Under the pieces are notes generated by a model. It was given only the letters and a program-made list of their open reading frames with translations, was not told where the DNA came from and did not search any database. The translations under genes and the position numbers were made by a program. Shown piece by piece: positions 44,563-56,559 of a stretch of 64,000 nt of DNA. Origin of the DNA: Ascochyta rabiei (Eukaryota > Ascomycota > Dothideomycetes > Pleosporales > Didymellaceae); the NCBI RefSeq assembly GCF_004011695.2, contig NC_082415.1, positions 1 through 64,000 of the forward strand, given 5' to 3'. Numbering within the stretch: position 1 is the stretch's first letter; each line of letters starts with the position of its first letter.

Positions 44563-44973
44563 TCACAGCCACTGATCCCACCAACCCAACAACCCTCCCG
44601 CCATTGTTAGCACCACCGGAACCCACATCGTATGCTTCCACGAATCCTTCCCAATCTGTTTTTGACTCATGATGCCATCGCACACCGCAACGCCCGCTCC
44701 CGCTAGGTAGATGTACCCCATCGTAATTCGACTCCCACCCGCATACGCAGCCATGCATGATGCCGCCATATACAGGTCTCGCGAAACCCAAAAGAGCAGC
44801 AAGTTGGTACCGAGTTTCCGCGCTTCAGGCGAGGTTGGCTTGCCAAAGCCAAAAAGCGCGAAGCCAGACGCAGGATTGATGACGCCGATGAAGCCGAGAC
44901 TGAGCGGGAAGAGCGACATGATACCGGAGGCGTGCCAAAGGTAGGGGGACTGGGAGTGCAGGAGAGAGGCCAT
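44563..44973 (-). CDS. DUF4267-type small membrane protein
   Basis: Intact 136-codon gene, ATG at 44973, TGA at 44563. Four hydrophobic segments are evident: residues about 19-44, 56-78, 82-101 and 115-133; a conserved-looking SRDLYM lies in the second. Length and pattern fit the DUF4267 family of small integral membrane proteins in fungi and bacteria; function unknown. Codon use and Trp/Met content are ordinary, in contrast with every neighbour, so the gene has escaped RIP. It lies 40 bp past the LINE tail. The 3' end is free of obvious decay. Confidence 0.8.
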   Translation of the reverse strand: MASLLHSQSPYLWHASGIMSLFPLSLGFIGVINPASGFALFGFGKPTSPEARKLGTNLLLFWVSRDLYMAASCMAAYAGGSRITMGYIYLAGAGVAVCDGIMSQKQIGKDSWKHTMWVPVVLTMAGGLLGWWDQWL

Positions 44974-45607
44974 AGTGGGGGTTGTTTGGGTACGTAAGGA
45001 ATTGGTATATGTGTAAAAGCGAGGATGATAGAATGGATAGCGCGTAAGATATAAATGTTTGTAGATATGTGTCGGATAGGCGCGGATAATGGGCCAAAAG
45101 GTTGAGACTAGGGGAGGAAGACGGCCCTTTTGAGGACGAGGCTGAGACCCGCTGGATGATAACTAACAGCGGAGCAGCTTAGGGCGCAGACAACGTTAAA
45201 TAACTGAAATTCAACGCTTGCGCAGGCCACAGTGCGTTTCAGACCTTAATAACCGTGAAACTATTTCCACATGGGGGAAGTTTAGACTTTGATGAAATTA
45301 ATGATAACATAGAGCGTTCGTGATAACGATTGTGAGGGAAACCTAAGCTGCGGGACCCCAGATCCGATGCGCTAACTGACTCGGCATTCGCCTTTCAAGA
45401 CGCCATCGCCACAAGTGAAAGGTGCTTCAATTAGGTTGGAAAGATTGCTTAGGTGAAGCGCGACGCTTGCGCTGAGCCATTGTCAAGTACCTAACTTCCC
45501 TTCGCCGATATCTTTCCTTCAAATCCGCAACTGACGCCGCAAAAAAAATCTTTTTCTTTCCCCATTCCAATCCCACTCGCCGCGTCCTTCTCCACAACAG
45601 CAACCTC
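44974..45607. other. Upstream region of the DUF4267 gene and spacer
   Basis: Normal-composition intergenic DNA of about 630 bp; it must contain the DUF4267 promoter. The 273-nt open frame here is a by-product of the opposite strand. Nothing else seen. Confidence 0.6.
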
Positions 45608-46797
45608 TCAACCCCAGTCCTTCACAACAAACATCCTCGCGTTGTCTGTGCGATCAAACCCTCTAAGGGCTGAACCCACCAAGAGGTCGCTGCGCGGCAA
45701 GCTGTACCCCAGCATGAACGTGAGCAGCGGGTTGCAAATGTCCACAACGAGGCGCATGCGCAGCAGAAAGGCGTAGTAAATAAGGATGTTAATGTTAATA
45801 ACGAAAGTCAGTGCAACTATAACAAGGAACGCCTAGAGCAAGTTAACAAGCTGGTCTGAATTTAAATGATTGGTGATCACAGTTCCTGTTGGTACGGCAC
45901 GTGGCTGCCAGACATGTACCGCGTAACACGCGCCGTCGCGCTGAAGTATTGCTGTGTCATATTTCTCTTATATCTAATCAATCTCTAGGTCTGCTTAGCT
46001 CAATAAGATGCTACTTGCAAAAGTTATAACGGTACCGTGCGCGGATCGAACGGCATGTCTTTAATAAGATCCAGTGCGCCGCATGTTCCGACCAAGAGCA
46101 GGCCTTCTGCAAGCGACGGCACCTTAGTGTCGAGGTGCGGAGCTGAAAGATGGAATTGAGAGAGCATATATGGCCAGGATGAACTGCTGTCGATAATCCA
46201 CGCAAAGAAGGTCATGGCATTGAGGATCCAGAATGGTATGTAGCCGCCGTCAGGGAGAACGCAGTCAATGCCAGTTGAATTAACGCCGGTGTATCGGTAT
46301 TCCGGGCCGCATAAAGTTTCAAGGGTGTGGCCACTTGCAGAGGCGTAGCGAATACTGCACTCTTCTGTAACGCCCATTTTGAGGGAGCACATGAAGTAGT
46401 CGTCTAATCCTCTTCCGTCGTTGTGCGGTGTACTTTTTCTAAGCAGATATGTCATGGATCCTCCGCTGAACTTCAAGTTCCTAATCTAGAAAGTCAGTAT
46501 TCAGCATACTAGGGAGCGGTATCTGGGCTTACGGTATTCCCTAGCAGAGGGTACTTCATGAAGACTTGCAGGAAATGTGAGCTTGGTGATCAGGAATTTT
46601 AGACTGCTATTCTTACTTGGTCTTGTTTCATTTGCGAGACCAGGTGCTTGCTTCTGGTTGCGCCATCCGAACACCTCGTCGAAGCCTTGGCCTTCGCCAC
46701 CAAATGCATCTATAGGCCAGACGCGGGATATATCGAACAAGGTAGTTGAAAGGTTGGTACTAGGCCATATTTCATATACACAGAGCGTTAATTCTGT
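45608..46797 (-). pseudogene. Multi-exon membrane-protein gene, 5' truncated and broken
   Basis: Minus-strand exons can be followed: about 46797-46560 (LFDISRVWPIDAFGGEGQG, then GWRNQKQAPGL), about 46490-46030 (LPDGGYIPFWILNAMTFFAW, a membrane segment) and about 45960-45608 (VITNHLNSDQLVNLL, a TAG, AFLVIVALTFVININILIYY, MFVVKDWG, stop). Donors and acceptors exist near the gaps (a GTAAGC at about 46532, an acceptor near 46490, a GACACAG acceptor near 45960), but no splicing model I tried kept the frame everywhere. The last exon has a TAG. Family not recognised. The upstream side is lost against transposon debris. Confidence 0.55.
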
Positions 46798-46819
46798 CTA
46801 ATTAACGTTGACGCAAAGG

Positions 46820-47340
46820 GTATTCATAATAACCTAGAAGTAGGTAAATAATAACAGAAGTTAGAATTTTTTATAAATAGTTATAGGGGATAAAAGACTA
46901 TAAGGAACTTTCCTTTGTCTATAAGCTTAGAAGTAAGTATAACAAAGGAGACTAGGTAACTATCATATCCTTCTAAAAGGTACTAGAAGGGGTAGAGAAG
47001 CTATAAGCTTCCCTATCTGTAATCTTTCTAAAACCTAAACCCCTATAGAAATATATAAAGCATAACTACGCTAAGTATAACTGTTAGAAGAGAGATTGTA
47101 AGGGATATTTCCTTAGATCTCTAGTTAATTTCCTCATAGAAGAATAAAAGATTAACTTCAGTACAAGGTACCTCTTAGAGAACCTAAGGACGCTGTAGCA
47201 GGCTTACTACACTTTGCGTAAATAGTTATAGGAGACAAAAGACTGTAAGGAACTTTTTCTGTAAACTTAGACGTAAATACAATAATAGTGACTAGGTAAC
47301 CATCCTATTATTATATAAAGTACTAGAAGGGGTAGAGACA
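46820..47340 (+). mobile_element. Two fragments of gypsy-1-type gag region
   Basis: About 46820-47205 and 47205-47340 both match 34650-35040 of gypsy-1, for example the shared TACTAGAAGGGGTAGAGAA. The second fragment restarts within the region covered by the first, so this is a rearranged or twice-inserted remnant, without LTRs. Confidence 0.8.
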
Positions 47341-48347
47341 ATATAAGCTTTCCTATGTATTAGCTAATTGATTAATTAATTAATTAATAAGATTAACGTC
47401 CTGTGTAAGTCTAAGACTATATAAGACAAGAGCAGTTAAGCTACTCTAGTAATTTAAGAAGCGTGTTTGTAAAAGGGGATAGTAAATGTGTGTTTAAAGT
47501 CCTGTAGTGAGAACCTATGCTCTAGGGAGTTAACAGCAGGTTTTAGGTGTCTGTTGTTTGTTGTAGGTACCACTTACAGGTGCCTATTTTAGTGTCTAAA
47601 ATTAAAGCTAGAGTAGCTAGAATTCTCTAGGTTATGTGTAGTAGTAGTTGTATTAAAAGTTGTTGTCCTTATAGGCTGTCCTGTTTTATTTTCCTTTTGT
47701 GTCTGTATTCTTTACAGCTAAGTAGAAGGTGTTGTGTTATTTATGCGTAGCTGCAGATATATCTATTATTATCTACCTTCTATATATTATGCAGGTATGC
47801 TTTGTTATATCTATGTCCTAATTTTAATTAGTGGTAGGCACTTGCTACCTCTCTTATAGTGTTTTTAGGTAGTTTTATTCTTTTTATTAGTCCTAGCTAG
47901 TATTTTGCTGTATAGGTGTCTGTTTTCCTTAGGATTGCTTTAGCTGTATAGGTAACTAGTTTATAATCCTATTTGTCTTATATAATAGCTTTAACTTAAA
48001 TTCTAGTTATAGCAATGCTTATAAAGGTAAGGGTAGGCCTCTTTTTTATTGCTTATTTTAATAGAGAGTCTGCTTTCTTGTTTCCTGCAAGGTCCTGGTG
48101 GCTAGAGGCCTATTTAAGGCTGGTTGTGGCTCCTTTATCTTTAATAGCTTTAGCTGCCTTTATGCAGCATATTTGCTAGGCCTGTCTAGGCTTGTTTGTA
48201 GGAGTTTTAAATCTTAGGATAGCTAACTAGCTATCTGCAAAGACTTAGACGTCTAGTCCTGTAGTAGCTATAATAGCTGCAATTTAAAGCCTCTTATTAT
48301 GCCTTTAGGTTCTCTGTTGTACACAATTTAGCCTTTGCTAATGTTGT

Positions 48348-48515
48348 TGTCAGATTAGATGGTAATAGTGATGAGTTGATAATGATGTATTAATGTTCTG
48401 TTCTTGTTCTATGTAAGGGTGATTTTCGTCTTATCTAGGTTCTGGTAGGGGCCCCTACACAGTTTCTTAGCAGGTATATCGCCTAACCTATTTCTCTAAT
48501 ACCTTTCATTTAACA
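48348..48515 (-). repeat. LTR of copia-1 (left)
   Basis: Begins TGTCAGATTAGATGG and ends CATTTAACA; contains a conserved GGGGCCCCTACACAGTTTCT stretch. Confidence 0.92.
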
Positions 48516-48529
48516 CACCCCCTTAGCTT

Positions 48530-51500
48530 AGAATCCTATTATAAGCTGCGTAAACTAGTTAATTAACTCTTTAACGTAATGTCCTCTAGTTGCTCTTACA
48601 TCTTCTTAAGTAGGATATCCCTTAATATACCATTCTAGCCCTTAACAGGTCCTAACTAATTAAGAAAGCTGGCCTATTTGCTATTTAGCAACAACTTTAA
48701 AAATATATCTATAATTATGTTATTAGATAGGATATATTCTACTTTAATTATTTTGTAGTTAACTTCTTATTATAACTAGTAGTTATGTATATTAATATAC
48801 TAAAGTTTAGTTTATATCTTAGAAATATCTGCAGTAACTAGACGTATTGTCTATATATTGTTACATTTAATTATTATTATTAGATTACTTAGGGTTACCT
48901 AAAGCTCTTTTAATAGTTAAGAGGTAAATATTGCTTCCTTAGCTACTTAAGACAGTGCTAGGAGCTTAGCCTTAGTAGTTAACGTTGTAACAGTATCTTG
49001 TTTATTTGCTCTCTAGGTAATAAGTCCTCTAAATATGTTAATAGCGTATCCTAAGGAACTCTTCTAGTGTACAGTGTTGTTAGCAAATAATACGTTACTT
49101 GCAACTTTAAGTCCTTTACCCTGTCTAAAGTAAGTTAAAGATTCCTTATCTTCTGTAGATACAGGAGCACTTAGTTAGCAGCGTCTTAATAGTTTATTAC
49201 TTAGGTTAACTAGAAAGCGTGTAAGTTGCAATATAGCAAACGCTATGTTATGTTAAGTAGTTACTGCTATAAACAACAGGGATCTAATCTTTTACTAATA
49301 TTGATTAATCTCTATTAGTTTAGCTAGACTGTTCCTAGGCTTAAGTTTAATTCTAGATATTAGCGTATTATGCCTTACGTCCTATCTAGTTACTAATTAA
49401 CTAATCTTATTAACATATGCAGCTTATAACAATTAAATTGTCTGTTACTATCTATTACGTTAGACTTCTATACTAAGGAACTATTAAAGGTTGTCTTTTC
49501 TAGTGTACAGGTATTGCTCCTGTATCTAAATAATAGCATTTCTGCCTCTTATTTGTGCTTTAGGTGGTACGCAATTATAATATTGTCTACATAGAAGAAG
49601 ATAATTATTCTATTATTAATTATATAGTATAGCTCTTATAGCACTTATTTAAATCTAATTCTAGCTAATATTGCTGTAAATTCCTTCTACTACAGTAGAG
49701 GGGAGATACAGAGTCTGTACAGGGCTTTCTGTACCTTTAGTAAGGTGCCTGTCTTCTAGTATCCTCTTAGTATCCTTAGGTATATTTTATAGTTAATAGC
49801 TGTATAGACAAACCCATTTATAACATACTATTATTTTAGTTTAAGATTATATTTTGCAGTAATTACTATTAGTATTCTAAAGAATTAGCCTGTAAGTATT
49901 ACTGCATACGTGTCTTATAATGTAATATTACATTATTAGTCTCTTCTAACTATAAGCTTTACTTTATACTTATTAAGGTAGTAGTATTTATTAAATTTGT
50001 ATATATAGATCTACATACAGTTAAGTATTTGTTATCTTAACTTCTAAACTAGAGCTACTAGAACTTATTCTATAACTCTATTTATTTGTAGCTTTACAGG
50101 TGTTTATTTTCTGCTTTTTAAAACATCTTGTAGAGAGGGTGCTCCTCTAGCTTTAAGTATGCTGTAGGTAATAGCAGGAGTTTGTTCTAATACAGCTTAA
50201 TTCCCTTTGCTATACTTCTCTTGAATTAAGCTTTGTTAAAAGGTTTTCCTTTATATTAACTAAGGTGTCCTGCCTTAGTGCCTGCTATAAATGCAGCTGC
50301 CTACAGTATTATTACAGACGTTCCTTAGTCTTGTTTAAGTTAGTTTATTATCTTATTTTAGCTTATCTATTTAGTTAGGAATACTGCTAGCAGAGGAGTT
50401 AGTAGAGGCGTTAGGTATGCCTCTACAATCTTCCTGCCTTAGTAATATTAGGGTTGTTTAGCACGCGGAGTATTCTCCTGTGTTGTCTTGTCCTTATAGA
50501 ACGTTTTAATTTTAGATATATAGCTCTGTATAGCTAGGAGTTTAACTATACTAATCTATTTATAATTTCCTCTAATATATTATGCATAAGGTTATCTATA
50601 ATATCCTCTATTTTGCTGTTAAATATTATTTCTTTATTAAACACTACATTACAGGTGCTAATTACTTTAGCCATTAATAGGACCTAGATTCAGTATATGT
50701 TAGTGGACTAGTATCCTACTAAGTATCTAATCTATACCTTTAGGTCTAGTCTTTATAGCCTTAATTTTCTTTAATAGGTGTTATTAGTTATAGCTAATGC
50801 TTTGCATCTGTATGCTCTTAGGTAAGCCTAGTTTAGTTTTTAAGGTCTAGTTTCTATGCTATTTATAGCGGCTGCGTGCGTAAAGAATATTTTCTATATT
50901 AATCTCTATTTATTTAGATAATCTAGTGTCTAATTGTATAGGTATACTGCCACTCTAGTAATTTCTAGATAGAGTTCCTATAGTAGTTTTGCGTCTAGTT
51001 AAATTGTGTGTGCCTTCTCTTTTATTACACCCCCTAAGCGTTCAGCTCCTCTATTTTAAGCTTATGTGTCTAGGGCAGAAGGCTTAAGTCTTATTAAGAG
51101 GGACGTGCACTATCTCTTAACTCCTTATTTAACTATTACAATTTTATTGTCTGTCTTAATTACCTTAACTATAATGTTAAACTGTTTCTTTAAGAACTAA
51201 ACAAAGATTCTAAGTAGACAGATAATAGATCTTACAGGCCTGTTGTCTTTAAAGTAGAAGTCCCACACGTACTAATAGTGTTAGCAGGTAATAAGTATTT
51301 AACTCTTTTACTTATTAAAGCTTCTTGCTTTATATTTATAGAAGTCTATAGCTATTTATTTACCTAGGCCTTTATTATTTAATTAAAGGTTTCTTTATAT
51401 TTGATGCTTTAATCTTAATTATTTGTATATATTACATTGTACTGTTATAATGCCTTTAATCTTTACCTGCTTAGATTTATACATAAGGTGCTTAATTACA

Positions 51501-52704
51501 GATAGTCTTAGATGTCTACGCCTCTTATGCCACATTATAGCTGTTACTCTCTATAGTAATCTTATATTACAATTTATACGCACGTAGAGTGCTACTATAG
51601 CTATATTTAGTTGTTTAATAACCTACTGTCTAAAACTTTCTCTTAGAATAGCTATAATGTTTCTATTCCTTTAACATAATATTGTTAAATTTTCTTAGTT
51701 ATCCTACATTATTCCTTGTCTTTAGAGTAACCTAAATAATACTAGGTTGTAGAGGAAATCTAGGCACTACGCAATATTGTCTAAGCGTAGTACCTATTTA
51801 CCTTAAGATCCTTCTGCTAATATATTAACAGTACTATATCCTTATATCTAGACCTTAGAGTTCCTAGTCTAGATATAGTCTCCTATTGCTAGTTAGCGTA
51901 CGTCTCTAAGTCTTAAGAGGTTATTATAGATATGCATAGTTAAGCTAGAATCTAGGAGAAATACCTCCTTTAATAGATATCCTTAATTACTTACGCTACA
52001 TGCTGCTGTTATACTACCTTCATTAACCCAAGTAATTTCTTAGCTATCTAGTTACTTAATAATCTTATCTAGTGTTTAAGACGTCTTAATGTGTAGAGTA
52101 ATTAATTAAAACGCTGTTGTTATTTATAGTTGCTTAGTCCCTTAAGACATTACCTATATTCTCTTTTATAAGTTACTGTTATATTTAATCTTATACTATA
52201 GTAATTTTATAGCACCTCTATTTAGCTTAAACTACTTAGGTGCCTTAGCTGTATTTATGTAGTAGTAGTTAGATATATTATAATGCTATTTACAGGTAGG
52301 ATATATGTCTTTAGCTCTTACTGTATTCCTCTCTAGGAACTGCTTAGTTCTAGCACTTTAGCTATCTATCTTTCTTTTGTTTTGCCTAGGGTTTCCCTAG
52401 CCTTAATAATTGTTGTTAGATAGCGCTCTTAGTTCTCTACTAAAGGCGTCTCTTTATAGGTTTAAGTTAGATTTACTACTTACTACGTATAATGCCTCTT
52501 CTACTACAAAGGCGCTCTTAGGCTTCCCTCTTAGTAGATATTAAAGGCTTATATAAATATAGAAGAGGTTTATTATTCTTTTCCTATTTATAGCTTTCTT
52601 ATTATATTCTAGCCCTTAGAACGCTGCAGTCTAGGTTAATACTATCTTAGATATAGAGCCTAGAAAATTATTAATAACAGCTTGTGTTTGTATAACCTTA
52701 GCTA
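48530..52704 (-). pseudogene. copia-1 polyprotein, RIP-degraded
   Basis: On the minus strand the copia reverse transcriptase motif FFYVDNIIIAYHLKHK lies at about 49555-49600 (YVDD with second Asp changed to Asn), preceded by CISPLL and followed by the RNase H part toward 48.6 kb. Integrase-like sequence spans about 50900-52000. A gag zinc-knuckle region, PTCK-x-HYNISNYYYINTAKA, is at about 52230-52290, with the last Cys lost. Stops occur every few dozen codons, mostly TAG/TAA. Confidence 0.8.
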
Positions 52705-54556
52705 ACGTGTTTTATAAGCGAGCGCTGCGTACAAGCAAGCGCCGCACCCCACCAAGTTTGCGCACCTCTCCTATCTTAACGTACAATGGCTCAACGCAGC
52801 GCTACTATATTAGCTTCAAATGAAGCAGATATCCAGCTTGCTATCTTATCTATTAATTCCTATTAAATACAGAGTAATTGCAATACTGCTGTTATCTATA
52901 ACGTGTCTGAACAAACAATCTGCCGCCAACGCGCTGGTAATCCTGCCTAACGCAATTACTAACCTAACTTAAAGAAGTTGACCTAGATAGAAGAGGAGGT
53001 AATAGTCTAGTATATACTTAACTTAGACTAACGTAGATTTGGGCCTACGTACGCAGCCGTACGTGATATAGCTAATAAGCTACTAGCTGCGCGCGGTGCA
53101 GGTTAGGTTGGCGTCTACTGGCCACGCAACTTTGTTAAGCGTACTGAGAGTCTTACAACGCGTTTTAACCGAGCGTACAATAGGCAGAGAGCCCTCTGTA
53201 AGGATCTAGTCTTGATTAGCCACTGGTTTGAGCTTATAGAGCAGACAAAGGCCAGGTACAGCATCTGCAATAATAACGTCTACAACTTCGACGAGGCTGG
53301 CTTTATAATGGGCAAGATCACAACTTAGCTTATTGTGACAGGGTCAGAGAGGAGAGGCAGGCCAAAAGCTGTTCAGCCTGGCAATTGCGAGTGGGTGACA
53401 GTTATCGCTGCAATTAACGCTGCTGGCTGGACAATCCCACCCTTCCTTATCTTTGCTGGCTAATACCACTTGTCTGCCTGGTACGAGGAGGCAGAGATCC
53501 CACGCGACTGGGCGATCGCAGTCAGCAACAACGGCTGGACAACCAACAAGCTTGGAGTTGAGTGGCTGAAGCACTTTATTAAGCATACGGAGGCTCGGGT
53601 AGTAGGCGCACGTCGCCTGCTTATCCTTAACAGCCACAAGAGCTACCACTCTCTTAAATTTAAGCAGCTCTGCAAGGAGAATAACATCTACACGCTCTGT
53701 ATGCCGCCTTACTTATTACACCTGCTGCAGCCTCTTAACGTTGGCTGCTTCTTGCTGTTGAAGCGCGCGTACAGTTGTGAGATTGAGAGCCTAATCTGCC
53801 ACTACATTAACCACATTACTAAGCTTGAGTTTCTACCAGCGTTTAAGGCAGCCTTTGATTAATTATTTACATTAGCCAACATCTGCTCAGCTTTTTAAGG
53901 CGCAGGCCTTGTTCCCCTCTAGCTAGACGCTGTTCTATTAAAGCTAGACGTACAGCTCCGTACACCTTCTCCTGCTGCTCTTATAGAGACCCTCTAGGAG
54001 GCCTATACGCTAAGCAACGTACATAAGCTTAATACTTAATTAATATTAATACGTAATTGTGTACGTTAGCACAAGAGCTTATTACCTGCCTTAATTATTG
54101 AAGCAATTAATTAGCTTAAAAAGGGCGCTGAGGTAATAATGCTCTCTGCTAAGCTAATAAGCGATTAGATTGCTAGCCTTAAGAAGGCTAATAAGGCAGC
54201 ATTAGAGCAGAAACAACGCAAGAAAAAGCGTATACAGAAGCAAGGAGTCTTAACAAAGGGAGCTGGTAAGGATATACTTGCTTAACGTAAGGCTGATTAG
54301 CAGGTTGCTCGTGAAGAGCGTTAAGGAGGCGAGCAATCAGGCCTCAGCTGCTAGGCTCTTGCGCGCTGTACAAGGTGCAGAGAGACTAGTTATAACTTAC
54401 GCACGTGTAAGAAAGATACTTTAGATACTGCTTAATCTACTCTATAATTGTCTAACTGTTATGTTATTACGTTGTTGAGATACACGCTTACAGATATGTG
54501 CAAACCTAGTGGGGTGCGGCGCTCGCTTGTACGCGGCGCTCGCTTATAAAACACGT
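52705..54556 (+). mobile_element. Fot1/pogo-like DNA transposon 3
   Basis: 1,852 bp, TA-flanked (52703-52704 and 54557-54558), inserted in the copia-1 gag region. Terminal inverted repeats begin ACGTGTTTTATAAGCGAGCG and hold two related copies of an AAGC-rich GCGC motif. Confidence 0.94.
52786..54435 (+). pseudogene. Fot1/pogo-like transposase 3
   Basis: One frame from the ATG at 52786 to the TAA at 54433-54435 (550 codons), with about 15-20 internal stops and a 130-codon open middle (53470-53862). DDE core: NFDEAGF retained, the second catalytic Asp replaced in [10 protein letters not shown], the third replaced in QPLNVGCF; both are GAC to AAC, the G-to-A form of RIP. The C-terminal zinc knuckle has Tyr in place of His (CTRCRETSYNLRTC). 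The enzyme could not work even without the stops. Confidence 0.9.
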
Positions 54557-54558
54557 TA

Positions 54559-55304
54559 CCTTAAGGGTCTTAGCTTAAGTTACAGCCTAATTATATTTAC
54601 TTTGCTATGTCTCCTAATTTGTAGTTATTTGTATTAGTCTAAGTGTAGCGTAGTATCTTTTTTATACTTACGCCTGTTCTTTGTCTATATCTACTCTAAC
54701 AGTGTCTTAGAGGGTAGTTATCTATTTATGCAGCGTTCTGTTTTCTACGCAGCAGCTTAGCTGCAGATATAGTGTTATTATTATAAGAATATACTTAACT
54801 ATTCTTAATATTTTACTTCTCTTATCTTAATGGTCTTTCTTAAGTATCTTGTATAACTTAAGGTAAAGCTTATAGTCTTTGTAATCTTCTTTATATACCT
54901 CTTGTCCCTTTTCTAAGAGGTCTAATACCTATATTAGGATTATAGGTGTTTACAGCGTAGTTATTAACGTGTTTATTACTTTATGTGTTGTTCTACGCGT
55001 TCTACTTTAACCTGCTTAGATAGTCTATAATAACGTAGTTAAGGTGTTGCTTATGCTTATTGCTAGTTTATATTACACAATTTCTAGAGGTAGTAGCGCT
55101 TCTAGTTGTATGCGTTAGAGTTGCACCCCTTTTGGGTCTACTAGCGGCTATGTATCTTGCAACTAGCACTTAATATTAAGTTAGCAGTACTAGGAGACCT
55201 AGTTGCTTAAGTTAGTAAGAATGACTGTCGCGTCCCTCTAGCTTTGGCTAGTTGCTATTTTGCTTGTTATTAGCGCTTATTATAGCAGCAGTAAGACTCT
55301 TAAT
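54559..55304 (-). pseudogene. copia-1 5' gag part
   Basis: Minus-strand remainder of copia-1 between the nested transposon and the right LTR. Stop-rich; the N-terminal gag is not otherwise recognisable. Confidence 0.6.
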
Positions 55305-55472
55305 TATTAGATTAAATAGTAATAGTAATAAGTTAATAATAATGTATTAATGTTCTGTTCTTGTTCTATATAAGGGTGATTTTTGTCTTATCTAGGTTCT
55401 AGTAAGGGCCCCTACACGGTTTCTTAGCAGGTATATCGCCTAACCTATTTCTCCAATGCCTTTTATTTAACA
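55305..55472 (-). repeat. LTR of copia-1 (right)
   Basis: 168 bp, starts TATTAGATTAAAT (RIP form of TGTTAGA) and ends ATTTAACA. More transition-mutated than the left LTR at its start. Confidence 0.92.
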
Positions 55473-55856
55473 GTTGTAGTTTATAGCGTAGATTTCCTAA
55501 GGCTCTTGTTTGTAGTCTAGGACTGTGATTCTGTTAGACTAGATGGTAATGGAAATAAGTTAATGATGATGTATTAATGTTGTGTTGTTGTTCTATATAA
55601 GGGTGATTTTCGTCTTATCTACGTTCTAGTAGGGGCCCCTGCACAGTTTCTTAGCAGGTATATCACCTAACCTATTTCTCTAATACCTTTTATTTAACAC
55701 ACCCTCTAAGCTTAGAGTCCTATTGTAAGCTGCGCAAACTAGTTAATTAACTCTTTAATGTAAGGTCCTCTAGTTGCTCTTGCATCTTCTTAAGCAGGAT
55801 ATCCCTTAATGTACCCTTCTAGCCCTTGTTAAGTCCTAACTATTTAAGAAAGCTGG

Positions 55857-56388
55857 TGTTAAGGTCGTACTTTAGTTAAAGACCGTAAGCACTGATTCTA
55901 TTGGTTCTCGGGGATGAGTACTGGTGGATTGGTTGGGGTTATCAACTAAGTAAAGCTTGTGAAGATAGGGTGCACTAAATAGTACAGAGTAGACTGTCTA
56001 GTTTAAGCGCAGGTTAAGATTCTAAAGACAAACTTGATTAAAAAGGTTAAACACAAACGATAAGGGTTATGTTCCTACGTAACTATATACTTTAATAATA
56101 GTAGTAGTAATACAGGCTGATTAGTGTTGAGGATCCTCTATTCGCATTAATCACTGATTACACTGATCACTAATCACACTAATCTCTAATCACACTAATC
56201 ACTAATTACACTAATCACTAATTGTACTGATTATGCCAAGCCTGATTATATTACGTAATTTTTTGGCTTCTTACTATGTGTTAACGCTGTTATATTTGCT
56301 TACGCTAAGCCTAATAACTAGTTGTACTTACTGTGCCCTATACACTGTAATTAGCTTACATCCTTCCTATGTTCTATAGATTGTAGCA
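55857..56388 (-). repeat. gypsy-2 LTR (left)
   Basis: Begins TGTTAAGGTCGTACTTTAG. It contains a mini-array of CACTAATCACTAAT-like units at about 56145-56225. A fragment of this LTR family also lies at 7689-7874. Confidence 0.92.
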
Positions 56389-56559
56389 CTATCCCCCTTC
56401 TGTCTTAGCTTAGTCTCTTAAGCTTATTTATATGACGCAGGGCCTGTCCTTAATTAGTAGGCAGTTTAGATAATGCTAAAACAACTAACTATCTTAAGTT
56501 TAGCTTGCTGTTATTATCTATACAAATTTGTTAAGTCCTTAAGAGAGATTATAGTGTTA

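Larger units (their letters stand above)
48348..55472 (-). mobile_element. Ty1/copia element 1
   Basis: LTRs of 168 bp (48348-48515 and 55305-55472) with 5-bp duplication GTTGT (48343-48347 and 55473-55477). Without the nested Fot1-like element its length is about 5.27 kb, usual for copia. Coding is on the minus strand, with gag at the right and reverse transcriptase at the left. Confidence 0.93.
47352..55531 (-). mobile_element. LINE copy 2, inverted, interrupted by copia-1
   Basis: The 3' tail, (TTAA)n-like, is at 47352-47386 and the element reads leftward. The 3' and RNase H parts (47387-48347) match LINE copy 1 in reverse. The frame resumes at 55473-55531 after copia-1 and is cut again by copia-2 at 55532. 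Stops are abundant. Confidence 0.85.
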
